Below, one piece after another: positions 1 to 7,015 of a stretch of DNA of 64,000 nucleotides (its first letter is position 1; every line of letters begins with the position of its first letter). Origin of the DNA: Pseudomonas sp. AKS31 (GTDB lineage: Bacteria; Pseudomonadota; Gammaproteobacteria; Pseudomonadales; Pseudomonadaceae). Location of the stretch: NCBI RefSeq assembly GCF_023634765.1, contig NZ_JAMLFX010000001.1, forward strand, positions 138,643-202,642. The letters are read 5' to 3'. A program made the position numbers and the translations under genes. The notes beneath the pieces were generated by a model. It ran no database searches. It worked only from the letters and a program-made list of their open reading frames with translations, and had not been told where the DNA came from.

Positions 1-44
1 AGTATCAATCCGTGTCCGGTCAATGGCTTCAAAGTGATTTCAGG

Positions 45-482
45 TTAATCTACGTGGAACAAATCCCCCTTCAACGCCACCCGCGTGACAAATACCCCCG
101 CCCGGCACTCGTACGTATTCAAATCCTTGCGCACATGCTGGTCGTAATAGCTGACGATATTGACCACCGCATTCGCGCCGACCCGCTTGGCATCGGCCTG
201 CAATTTGATCAGATTCGACTGCAGCACCCACTCGCAGGAGTTGTGGTCACTCTTGTTGAAGCCATTGGTCTTCAAATCACTGACCACCCCTCGGCGTAAC
301 AACTGCTGCGTCCCCTGCGGCCCATTGCCGAGAAGATAGAATTTCACACTGCCATCCAGCCGCCCGGCGCGAATCGCATCCGACAGCACGGTTTCGAAGG
401 GCATGTACATCAGGTTGGTGGCGTGGCTGGAGCTGGGCAGTAGCGCGAAAAGCGCAGCGGCGATCAGGGCTTTCACTTGCAT
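45..482 (-). CDS. Small secreted protein, paralogue of the lipoprotein at 1246-2049
   Basis: The 145-residue product begins with a clear signal peptide (MQVKALIAAALFALLPSSSHA), so it is probably periplasmic. The start at 482 is chosen because AAGGAG lies 6 bases upstream; an in-frame ATG six bases earlier overlaps that site. The mature part shares order and motifs with the C-terminal half of the lipoprotein at 1246-2049: LDGSVKFYL, KTNG.NKSD, C.W.LQS, NAVVNI/NAVINI, CRAG and a terminal HVD. Proteins of this kind are sometimes labelled excinuclease-like in Pseudomonas genomes, but nothing here resembles UvrA. Two Cys pairs may form disulfides. Function unknown. Confidence 0.8.
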   Translation of the reverse strand: MQVKALIAAALFALLPSSSHATNLMYMPFETVLSDAIRAGRLDGSVKFYLLGNGPQGTQQLLRRGVVSDLKTNGFNKSDHNSCEWVLQSNLIKLQADAKRVGANAVVNIVSYYDQHVRKDLNTYECRAGVFVTRVALKGDLFHVD

Positions 483-571
483 GGTCATCTCCTTGACGTA
501 GCGATGAACATTCGCTGATTCAAAGAGTGTAGACACCGTACATCTGCTACAGAGAAAACAGTGTGGAGTAT

Positions 572-591
572 GTGTAGCTCAAAGGCTACAC
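572..591. promoter_or_regulatory. Inverted repeat, probable toxin-antitoxin operator
   Basis: GTGTAGC and GCTACAC form a perfect 7-bp inverted repeat with a 6-bp spacer. It ends 7 bp before the toxin start, where an autorepressing antitoxin would bind. The role is inferred from position and symmetry. Confidence 0.6.
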
Positions 592-598
592 TTCGGCC

Positions 599-904
599 AT
601 GACTGAGATTCTTCGAAGTTCCACATTTTCCAGCTGGCTTTTAAAGTTGGCTGATAGTCGCGCCAGGATGCGTATTCAGGTGCGAATTGATCGTATGGCT
701 GACGGAAATTTTGGCGATGTCAAAGCTATCGGTGAAGGGCTCAGCGAAGTCAGAATTGACTATGGCCCCGGATATCGAGTCTATTTCATGCAACAAGGTC
801 GGCAAGTGGTCATCCTCCTTTGCGGCGGAGACAAGAGCAGCCAACCCCGAGACATCAAGCAAGCCAGGCTCATCGCGGAGTCCTGGCAGGAGCAAAACCC
901 ATGA
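599..904 (+). CDS. RelE/ParE-superfamily toxin (phage Gp49/HigB-like)
   Basis: A 101-residue basic protein with the layout of the phage-derived Gp49-like/HigB addiction-module killer family. It has an N-terminal helix, a central Arg-rich stretch (RARMRIQVRIDRM), then the diagnostic segment LSEVRIDYGPGYRVYF and a late strand VVILLCGGDKSSQ. Family members are ribosome-dependent mRNA interferases or related growth inhibitors. The toxin gene comes first and overlaps the antitoxin by 4 bp (ATGA), the usual order for HigBA-type pairs of the HI1419/HI1420 kind. An inverted repeat lies just upstream. The pair sits between two paralogous secreted-protein genes, which suggests insertion there. Confidence 0.88.
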   Translation: MTEILRSSTFSSWLLKLADSRARMRIQVRIDRMADGNFGDVKAIGEGLSEVRIDYGPGYRVYFMQQGRQVVILLCGGDKSSQPRDIKQARLIAESWQEQNP

Positions 905-1188
905 CCGAAAAATTCACTCGTTGGGACTCAGCCGAGTACCTCAAGACAGAAGAGGACATGGCTAACTATCTGGACGCCTGCATGGAGGAGGCTGGAGATG
1001 ACCCGGCTTTTATCGCCAAGGCACTTGGCACCATAGCAAGAGCGCGAGGCATGACTCAGGTCGCACGTGACGCAGGGTTGTCCCGAGAGAGCCTCTACCG
1101 CGCACTATCAGGTGAAGGAAACCCCGAGTTCGGAACAATCCTGAAAGTGGTGAAGGCGTTAGGGTTGAAGTTACACGCCAGTACTTGA
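901..1188 (+). CDS. HigA/HI1420-type helix-turn-helix antitoxin
   Basis: A 95-residue protein resembling the addiction-module antidote family TIGR02684. The N-terminus (FTRWDSAEYL, then DMANYLDACMEE) is typical. The C-terminal part is a Cro/C1-type helix-turn-helix: ARGMTQVARDAGLSRESLYRALSG, followed by GNPEFGTILKVVKALGLKL. It should neutralise the toxin encoded immediately upstream and repress the operon through the inverted repeat at 572-591. The start at 901 is set by the ATGA overlap with the toxin stop and by the family's usual N-terminus; longer in-frame extensions lie inside the toxin gene. A strong hairpin follows the stop. Confidence 0.88.
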   Translation: MTEKFTRWDSAEYLKTEEDMANYLDACMEEAGDDPAFIAKALGTIARARGMTQVARDAGLSRESLYRALSGEGNPEFGTILKVVKALGLKLHAST

Positions 1189-1200
1189 TCCGGGCTGAAT

Positions 1201-1230
1201 GACAAAGGGCGCCAAATGGCGCCCTTTGTC
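1201..1230. terminator. Bidirectional hairpin terminator
   Basis: GACAAAGGGCGCC and GGCGCCCTTTGTC form a 13-bp perfect stem with a 4-base loop. It lies between the convergent antitoxin gene and the lipoprotein gene and could serve both. The T tract on the plus side is short. Confidence 0.7.
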
Positions 1231-1245
1231 GTTTCTGCAATCCCA

Positions 1246-2049
1246 TCAATCCACGTGCGCCAGATCCCCACGCAGCGCCACGCTCGACACCACCAGCCCG
1301 GCACGGCACTGGAATTTTTCAGTGTCTTTGTACAGGTCGCGCTGGTCGACACTGGCGATGTTGATCACCGCATTGGCGTCGGCGTTCTTCGCCGCGTTCT
1401 GCAGGGTCGCCAGAGCCGATTGCAGGGCCCAGAAGCAGGCGTCTTCATCGGATTTGTTCGAGCCGTTGGTCTTGCGGCTGCTGCTCACGGTGTCGAGTTT
1501 GCGCACCTGTTTTGGCAGGGTTTCGCCGGCCAGGTAGAACTTCACGCTGCCGTCGAGCAGGCCGGCGTCGGTGGCACGTTTGACGCCTTCACGGAAGCTC
1601 AGGTACGTCGGCTCGTCGGCGCCTTGTTTGACGATGCCCAGGTCGTTGACGAACTCGATGTCCGGGTTGATCGACAGCTCTTTGAGCACGTTGTCGCGCA
1701 GGCGGTTGACCCAGCGGTTGTAGTTGCCATGGATCTTGCCGTCCTTGGCATCGAGGCCGTAGCTGCTGCGGTAGTCGATTTCAAACGAAGTCGGGGTGAA
1801 CGGGATGTCGACTTCGGCGTGATGGCGACCGCGCACGGTGATCGCCGCTTTGATCATGCCCGGACGCACCGACTGCACGACCCATTGGCGGTCGTTGAGC
1901 GCGGTGACGATCGCGCGGCTCATCTGTTGCTGGGTGAAGCCGAGGTTGGGCGAGAACTCTTCCTTGGCGTTGTAAACCGGTTTGCTGGTGCAACCGCCGA
2001 GCACAAGAACAAGTGCCAGTAGCGCGGCGATGCGGTGAAACTGAGTCAT
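1246..2049 (-). CDS. Lipoprotein downstream of the aryl polyene operon
   Basis: The 267-residue product has a lipoprotein signal with lipobox LGGC (Cys about residue 19). The mature N-terminal half (SKPVYNAKEEF..., then SVRPGMIKAAITVRGRHHAEVDIPF) looks like a beta-rich periplasmic domain. The C-terminal half is the same domain as the small secreted protein at 45-482 (LDGSVKFYL, NGSNKSD, NAVINIAS, CRAG, terminal HVD). The ATG at 2049 is preferred, with GGAG 8 bases upstream; an in-frame GTG at 2058 lacks a site. It begins 25 bp after the last ketosynthase of the APE block on the same strand, so co-transcription is likely. No catalytic motif is visible. Confidence 0.8.
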   Translation of the reverse strand: MTQFHRIAALLALVLVLGGCTSKPVYNAKEEFSPNLGFTQQQMSRAIVTALNDRQWVVQSVRPGMIKAAITVRGRHHAEVDIPFTPTSFEIDYRSSYGLDAKDGKIHGNYNRWVNRLRDNVLKELSINPDIEFVNDLGIVKQGADEPTYLSFREGVKRATDAGLLDGSVKFYLAGETLPKQVRKLDTVSSSRKTNGSNKSDEDACFWALQSALATLQNAAKNADANAVINIASVDQRDLYKDTEKFQCRAGLVVSSVALRGDLAHVD

Positions 2050-2074
2050 TCCCTTCACTCCAAACGTGTTGCGG

Positions 2075-3301
2075 TCAGTGCCAGCGGCGGAAAATCAACG
2101 AGGTGTTGACGCCACCAAAAGCGAAATTGTTGTTCATCACGTAGTCGTGATGCATCTGGCGGAATTCGCCGCGCAGGTAATCGAGCTTGCCGCAATGCGG
2201 ATCGACCTCGTCGAGGTTGAACGTGTGCACGTACAGGTCGCGGTTCATCATCTCGATGCTGAACCACGACTCCAGCGCGCCGCAGGCGCCGAGGGTGTGG
2301 CCGAGGAAGCTCTTCTGCGAGCTGATCGGCATGCGTTCGCCGAACAAACTGCTGGTCGCCAGTGTTTCGGCAATGTCGCCCTGTTCTGTAGCCGTGCCGT
2401 GACCATTTACATAGCCGATGGCATCCGGGGTCAGCCCAGCGTCTTCCAGCGCCAGTTCCATGGCGCGGCGCATGGTCACTTGTTCCGGGCGGGTGGTGTG
2501 CTGGCCGTCGGCGTTGCTGCCGAAACCGACGATCTCGGCGTGGATGTGCGCACCGCGGGCGAGGGCGTGTTCCAGCTCCTCGAGCACCAGCATGCCGCCG
2601 CCTTCACCGATCACCAGACCGTCACGGCCCTTGTCGTAAGGGCGTGGGCTGGTCTGTGGGGCATCGTTTTTCAGGCTGGTGGCGTAGAGCGCGTCGAAGA
2701 CCATGGCTTCGGTCGGGCACAGCTCTTCGGCGCCGCCGGCGAGCATCAGCGGCAGGCGACCGAACTTGATCGCCTCGTAGGCGTAACCGATGCCCTGGCT
2801 GCCGCTGGTGCAGGCGCTGGACGTCGGGATCAAACGACCGGTGAGGCCAAAGAAAATGCTGATATTGGCGGCGGTGGTGTGCGGCATCATCCGCACGTAG
2901 GAGTTGGCGTTGAGGCCTTCGGCCACCGAGTTGAGCAGCATGTTGCCGAACGCTTTGATCTCGTCGGTGCTGCCGGTGGACGAACCACAGGCCACGCCCA
3001 TGCGCCCGTCCTTGATCGATTCATCGCCGAGCAGACCAGCGTCAGCCAGGGCTTTTTCCGCCGCGCCGACTGCCAGTCGCGACACCCGGCCCATGCTGCG
3101 CAGTTGCTTGCGGGTCCAGTGCGCGGGCACTTCGAAGTCATCGATCGGCCCGGCCAGACGCGTGTTGAGTTCGCTGAAGCGATCCCACTCGTCCATGCGG
3201 CGGATGCCGCTGCGGTTGGCCGCGAAGTTGCCGGCAATGGTCTCCCAGTCGCTGCCCAGCGAAGTGATGCCGGCCATGCCGGTGACGACGACGCGCTTCA
3301 T
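2075..3301 (-). CDS. Beta-ketoacyl-ACP synthase (FabF/KAS II type) of the aryl polyene cluster
   Basis: A 408-residue condensing enzyme with the full thiolase-fold triad. The nucleophile is in SSACTSGSQG (Cys about residue 163), the first His in NGHGTATEQGD and the second in FLGHTLGACGALE. In APE pathways of E. coli and Vibrio a complete ketosynthase (ApeO) pairs with a chain-length-factor-like partner (ApeC) to extend the polyene on ACP. This gene or the one at 4483-5679 fills that role; which one cannot be told by eye. The ATG at 3301 shares a base with the ketoreductase stop (TGATG) and has GGAGG 9 bases upstream, so it is preferred to the GTG at 3307. It is the last biosynthetic gene of the operon. 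Confidence 0.9.
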   Translation of the reverse strand: MKRVVVTGMAGITSLGSDWETIAGNFAANRSGIRRMDEWDRFSELNTRLAGPIDDFEVPAHWTRKQLRSMGRVSRLAVGAAEKALADAGLLGDESIKDGRMGVACGSSTGSTDEIKAFGNMLLNSVAEGLNANSYVRMMPHTTAANISIFFGLTGRLIPTSSACTSGSQGIGYAYEAIKFGRLPLMLAGGAEELCPTEAMVFDALYATSLKNDAPQTSPRPYDKGRDGLVIGEGGGMLVLEELEHALARGAHIHAEIVGFGSNADGQHTTRPEQVTMRRAMELALEDAGLTPDAIGYVNGHGTATEQGDIAETLATSSLFGERMPISSQKSFLGHTLGACGALESWFSIEMMNRDLYVHTFNLDEVDPHCGKLDYLRGEFRQMHHDYVMNNNFAFGGVNTSLIFRRWH

Positions 3302-4029
3302 CAGCACAAGCCTCCGTTGACCGCCAGAACCTGGCGGGTGATGTACGAGGCTTCCGCCGACATCAGGAAATTCACCGCAGCGGCCACCTCTTGCGGGGTG
3401 CCCATGCGTTGCGCGGGGATCATTTTCATCAATTCTTCCACCGGCACGTTTTCATCGAGCATCGCCGTGTCGATCAGGCCCGGTGCGACGCAGTTAACCG
3501 TGATTTTGCGCTTGCCCAGCTCGATCGCCAACGCCTTTGCCGCGCCGATCACGCCGGCCTTGGAGGCGCTGTAGTTGACCTGGCCACGGTTGCCGATCAG
3601 TCCCGACACCGAAGTGATGCAGACAATGCGACCGGCGGCGCGGCGGCGGATCATCGGCATCATCACCGGGTGCAGCACGTTGTAGAAACCGTCGAGGTTG
3701 GTGCGCAAAACCACGTCCCAATCGTCGTCGCTCAGCGCTGGAAACGCGCCGTCGCGGGTCAGCCCGGCGTTGAGCACCACGCCGTAATAGGCGCCGTGGC
3801 TTTCGACGTCGGCTTCAAGAATGGTTTTGCAGGTTTCCCGGTCGGCAACGTCGAATTGCAGAATCCGCGCCTGCCGCCCCAAGGCTTCGATTTCAGCCTG
3901 AACGGCTTGCGCTTCGGCCACACCGCTGCGGCAATGCAGGACGATATCGTGCCCGGCTTGTGCCAGGCGCAAGGCAATGGCGCGGCCGATGCCACGGCTG
4001 GAGCCGGTGACCAGTACGGATTCAGTCAT
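3301..4029 (-). CDS. 3-oxoacyl-ACP reductase (FabG type) of the aryl polyene cluster
   Basis: A 242-residue short-chain dehydrogenase. The NADP-binding motif TGSSRGIGRA is at residues 7-16, the NAG motif appears in LNAGLTRDGAF, and the active-site Tyr and Lys lie in NYSASKAGVIGAAKA. It ends in the usual FabG form VLAVNGGLC. It should reduce each 3-oxoacyl-ACP intermediate to the 3-hydroxy form before dehydration creates the next double bond (ApeQ role). The start at 4029 has AGGAG 7 bases upstream. It overlaps the dehydratase gene by 8 bp and touches the ketosynthase start, as expected for a tightly coupled operon. Confidence 0.92.
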   Translation of the reverse strand: MTESVLVTGSSRGIGRAIALRLAQAGHDIVLHCRSGVAEAQAVQAEIEALGRQARILQFDVADRETCKTILEADVESHGAYYGVVLNAGLTRDGAFPALSDDDWDVVLRTNLDGFYNVLHPVMMPMIRRRAAGRIVCITSVSGLIGNRGQVNYSASKAGVIGAAKALAIELGKRKITVNCVAPGLIDTAMLDENVPVEELMKMIPAQRMGTPQEVAAAVNFLMSAEASYITRQVLAVNGGLC

Positions 4030-4486
4030 CGTTCGACTCCTGTGTCTGTTGCAGATATTGATTGACCTGAGGCGGACGGAACACATTCAGACGCGCGCTG
4101 GCGTGAATGCCGGCGCCGTTGATATGGCATTCGAAAACGCCCATGCCGTTGTCGTCTTCCAGCGAGCGCAGGCCATGGATGGTCAGCTCGCTGCCGGCGG
4201 GAAAGGCTTCGACATTGCACTCAAACTTGCGCGTACCGAGCAGAAAGCCCAGCTCCACCGGATTGCCTTTCTGCCGCGCGTGGCACCCGGCAAACGCGGC
4301 GACGCTTTGCGCCATCAGCTCGATGCCGACCCAGGCCGGCAGGCTGCCGTCGGGCAGATTGAACAGGCCATCAGGCTTGACCGTGAGGCGGGTGTAAATC
4401 TGCTCGTCGTCAAAGCTCGTGATGCTGTCGATCAGAATCATGTCGCCCGCATGGGGCAGTAGTTCGGCGAGCGGCCAATCAGTCAT
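4022..4486 (-). CDS. Hotdog-fold 3-hydroxyacyl-ACP dehydratase (ApeP-like)
   Basis: A 154-residue hotdog protein. The N-terminus (WPLAELLPHAGDMILIDSI) is typical of the 3-hydroxylacyl dehydratase subfamily found in APE and xanthomonadin clusters, and the central helix PAWVGIELMAQSVAAFAG is the hotdog helix. It probably dehydrates 3-hydroxyacyl-ACP intermediates to the conjugated trans double bonds. A second dehydratase domain in this cluster is fused to the ligase at 16027-17706. The start at 4486 overlaps the upstream ketosynthase stop (ATGA), with GGAG 7 bases upstream. In-frame ATGs further up lie inside the neighbouring gene. Confidence 0.88.
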   Translation of the reverse strand: MTDWPLAELLPHAGDMILIDSITSFDDEQIYTRLTVKPDGLFNLPDGSLPAWVGIELMAQSVAAFAGCHARQKGNPVELGFLLGTRKFECNVEAFPAGSELTIHGLRSLEDDNGMGVFECHINGAGIHASARLNVFRPPQVNQYLQQTQESNDD

Positions 4487-5679
4487 GGGGCGTCTCCGAT
4501 AATCAGGCTGACGTTGTTGCCGCCGAAGGCAAACGAGTTGCTCATCAGGTAGCGGGGTGCAATGGACGTCAGGCGCTCGCTCGTGGTCACCCACTGCAGT
4601 GGCGGCAGCGCGGGATCGGCCTGCGCATCCCAGACGTGCGGCGGCAAGGCGTGATCTGGATTGTCGGCGCTCAGGCTCAGCCAGCAGAACGCCGCCTCCA
4701 GCGCGCCGGCCGCGCCGAGGGTGTGGCCGGTCATCGGTTTGGTCGACGAGCAGGCCACGCCCTCAGGGAATAGCGTGGCAACCGCCAGACTTTCCATGGC
4801 GTCGTTGTGTTGGGTAGCGGTGCCGTGCAGGTTCAGGTAGCTGATCTGCGCTGCTTGCAGATGAGCGCGGTTCAAGGCTTTCTGCATCGCTTGCAAGGCA
4901 CCGCGCCCGGTCGGCTCAGGGGCGGAAATGTGATGGGCGTCGGAGCTGGCGCCGGCGCCGAGCAAGGCAATGGTCGGGCCGTCGCCGGGTTGCTTGCTCA
5001 TGACGAACAGCACCGCAGCTTCACCGATGTTGATGCCGCTGCGGTTGGCCGAGAATGGATTGCAGCGCTCGTCGGACATCGCTTCAAGTGACGAGAAACC
5101 GTTGAGGGTCAGTTTGCACAGGCTGTCGACGCCGCCACACAGCACCGCGTCGCACAGGCCCAGATCGAGCAAACGCTGAGCGCTCATCAGTGCCCGGGCG
5201 CTGGAGGTGCACGCCGTGGAAATCACATACGCCGGGCCGCTCAGTTGCAGCCAGTCGGCGAGGAAATTGGCCGGTGCGCCGAGTTCCTGTTGACGATAAT
5301 CGTATTCCGCCGGGAACTCCTGCTCGCGAATATAGTGCGCCAGACCACGGCTGGCCTCGTCGATGCCCGAAGTGCTGGTGCCGAGGACCACGCCGATGCG
5401 CTCACGGCCGAAGGTCTGGATCGCTTGATCGATGTCATCGCGAATCTGCAACGCCGCTTCCAGCAGCAACTGATTGTTGCGGCTGCGTTGATCGACGAGT
5501 TCTGCCGGGATCGGCGCCAGCTCACCGCGGACGGCAGCGACGGGCAACTCACGCTCCGCCACCCAGCCGGACTCGGGGCGCATACCCGAGCAGTCGCCGG
5601 CGAACAGGTTGCGCGCAACGGTTTGTTTATCGCGGCCCAGTGCGCAGATCACGCCGAGGGCATTCAGGTAAGCGGTCAT
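4483..5679 (-). CDS. Beta-ketoacyl-ACP synthase of the aryl polyene cluster
   Basis: A 398-residue complete ketosynthase. The active-site Cys lies in STACTSSARA (about residue 157), with His residues in NLHGTATQHND and MTGHTLGAAGALEA. It ends in SNSFAFGGNNVSLIIG, the standard KAS II tail. APE clusters carry two full ketosynthases (ApeO and ApeR) besides the chain-length-factor-like protein. One extends the chain and the other may act early or on shorter substrates; the assignment here is open. The ATG at 5679 overlaps the preceding DUF3261 stop by 4 bp and its own stop overlaps the dehydratase start. Confidence 0.9.
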   Translation of the reverse strand: MTAYLNALGVICALGRDKQTVARNLFAGDCSGMRPESGWVAERELPVAAVRGELAPIPAELVDQRSRNNQLLLEAALQIRDDIDQAIQTFGRERIGVVLGTSTSGIDEASRGLAHYIREQEFPAEYDYRQQELGAPANFLADWLQLSGPAYVISTACTSSARALMSAQRLLDLGLCDAVLCGGVDSLCKLTLNGFSSLEAMSDERCNPFSANRSGINIGEAAVLFVMSKQPGDGPTIALLGAGASSDAHHISAPEPTGRGALQAMQKALNRAHLQAAQISYLNLHGTATQHNDAMESLAVATLFPEGVACSSTKPMTGHTLGAAGALEAAFCWLSLSADNPDHALPPHVWDAQADPALPPLQWVTTSERLTSIAPRYLMSNSFAFGGNNVSLIIGDAP

Positions 5680-6167
5680 GGCGTTGGTTCATCCAACGGA
5701 GAAACGCGATAGTGCGGGCCTTGGGGCAGGTTCAATTCGAAGCTCAACGGTTGTGAATAACGGATATCCCAGCGTGTCGGCAGGGAGCGTTGCTGGCCCT
5801 GTTGCAGCGCGGCGGGGTAATTGCGCTGCAACTCGCCGGACGGGGTCAGGGCGAACAACAGCGCGGCAAACAATTCCCGGGCTTCCGGGTTCGGTGGCAG
5901 CAGCCCATCGGCCTGCCAGTGGCCGTCGATCAGTTGCTGACGCGCCTGGGGAATGCCCAGCGGATCCATCATCGACCAGCGAATGCCTGGGCCTTCGCGC
6001 TGGATCACCAGCAACCAGTCCTGACGTTGTTCGGCTTGCTGGCGTTCGATGTGCAATTGCAGCGGCAGGGGCAGCGTCGGGTTGCCTGCCGGTAGCGGCG
6101 CCTGGCTGGCGCAGGCACTTAACAAAAGCATCAAGCCGACCACAAAAAGTCGCCACACCGCGGACAC
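5676..6167 (-). CDS. DUF3261 lipoprotein of the aryl polyene cluster
   Basis: A lipoprotein with hydrophobic segment VWRLFVVGLMLLLSAC (lipobox LSAC) and a DUF3261-type mature domain: WLLVIQREGPGIRWSMMDPLGIPQ, then a C-terminal RWDIRYSQPLSFELNLPQGPHYRV. DUF3261 proteins are regular members of APE clusters and probably act in the periplasm or at the outer membrane in assembly or export. The start is uncertain. A GTG at 6167 or 6158 gives a normal signal peptide but has no good ribosome site. An in-frame ATG at 6290 overlaps the methyltransferase stop (TGATG) and has AAGG upstream, but would translate about 42 residues encoded by a REP palindrome. Confidence 0.78.
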   Translation of the reverse strand: MSAVWRLFVVGLMLLLSACASQAPLPAGNPTLPLPLQLHIERQQAEQRQDWLLVIQREGPGIRWSMMDPLGIPQARQQLIDGHWQADGLLPPNPEARELFAALLFALTPSGELQRNYPAALQQGQQRSLPTRWDIRYSQPLSFELNLPQGPHYRVSPLDEPTP

Positions 6168-6258
6168 TGTGGGAGCTGGCTTGCCAGCGATGGCGTTGGC
6201 ACATCCGGCACTGATGCAAGCTGATCCACCGCTATCGCTGGCAAGCCAGCTCCCACAG
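6167..6258. repeat. REP doublet inside the aryl polyene operon
   Basis: Two 25-bp arms, CTGTGGGAGCTGGCTTGCCAGCGAT and its reverse complement, are separated by 42 bp. The class matches the REP doublets at 43806 and 62939. It is the only complete REP inside this otherwise overlapping operon. Its edge supplies the first base of the GTG proposed as start of the DUF3261 gene. Confidence 0.9.
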
Positions 6259-6289
6259 GGTTCTACGTGTGCAGGTCGAAAGGGGGACA

Positions 6290-7015
6290 TCAGATGGCAC
6301 CTTCAAGCGGTTTACGTGCGACAACGTTCACCAACGTCTCTTCGCGCTCACCAAATGGCTTCGGCTTACGCAAGCCAAACCGCTCCAGCAAACCAAAATC
6401 CTTCGAGCGGCTCCACCACAGATAAGGGTATGAGACATTCTTCTCGGCAAACTCGAAACCCTGCCCGCGAATCATCTGCAGATACTGCGCCGCACTCTTC
6501 TGCACATGCATCGGATGGCGGAACAGCCAGCGAATCACCCACGTATCAATGTAAGCCTCGGTGGATTCGGCGAACAGCAGATAGCCACCCGGTTTCAGCA
6601 CCCGATAAAACTCGGCGAGGGCCTTTTCCTGCTCGACCAGATGGTGGAACGTCTGGTGACAGAACAGCAGATCAACACTGGCGTCCGGCACATTGAGCGT
6701 CGCGCAATCACTGCCGATCAGCTCTACATCAAGGCCCAGACGCGTCGCTTCTTCAGCGCTCAACTCCAGGCTGTGCGGATCGGCGTCAACGCCGATCAAA
6801 CGCTGTGGCGCGAAGGTCTGGCGCAGATGACCGAACGACTTGCCCTGTCCGCAACCGGCGTCCAGCAACACCGGATGTTCCGGCAGTGCTTCACTGAACA
6901 AGCCACGCAAATCATTGATTGCCACGCGCAACACATGGTGCTGCCAGGTGTGGCTGCGCAGGAACCAGAGACCGAAGCGGGTTTCCTCGACGTAGCTGTC
7001 GCTCAAGTAATTCAT
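6290..7015 (-). CDS. Class I SAM-dependent methyltransferase of the aryl polyene cluster
   Basis: A 241-residue methyltransferase. Motif I is VLLDAGCGQGKSFG, the acidic residue ending strand 2 lies in LIGVDADP, the post-I region has DASVDLLFCHQTFHHL, and motif III is RVLKPGGYLLFAES. It probably O- or C-methylates the aromatic head group, since APE head groups such as 4-hydroxy-3-methylphenyl carry such a methyl. The target is inferred from the cluster. The ATG overlaps the flavoprotein stop by 4 bp. It is followed by the REP doublet at 6167-6258. Confidence 0.88.
   Translation of the reverse strand: MNYLSDSYVEETRFGLWFLRSHTWQHHVLRVAINDLRGLFSEALPEHPVLLDAGCGQGKSFGHLRQTFAPQRLIGVDADPHSLELSAEEATRLGLDVELIGSDCATLNVPDASVDLLFCHQTFHHLVEQEKALAEFYRVLKPGGYLLFAESTEAYIDTWVIRWLFRHPMHVQKSAAQYLQMIRGQGFEFAEKNVSYPYLWWSRSKDFGLLERFGLRKPKPFGEREETLVNVVARKPLEGAI

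Noticed and set aside
45..482. Annotation as an excinuclease subunit
   Set aside because: A name I have seen on similar proteins, but this product is small, secreted and has no ATPase or zinc motifs.
2066..3574. 502-codon open frame antisense to the ketosynthase and reductase
   Set aside because: Overlaps two well-supported genes of the APE operon and lacks motifs.
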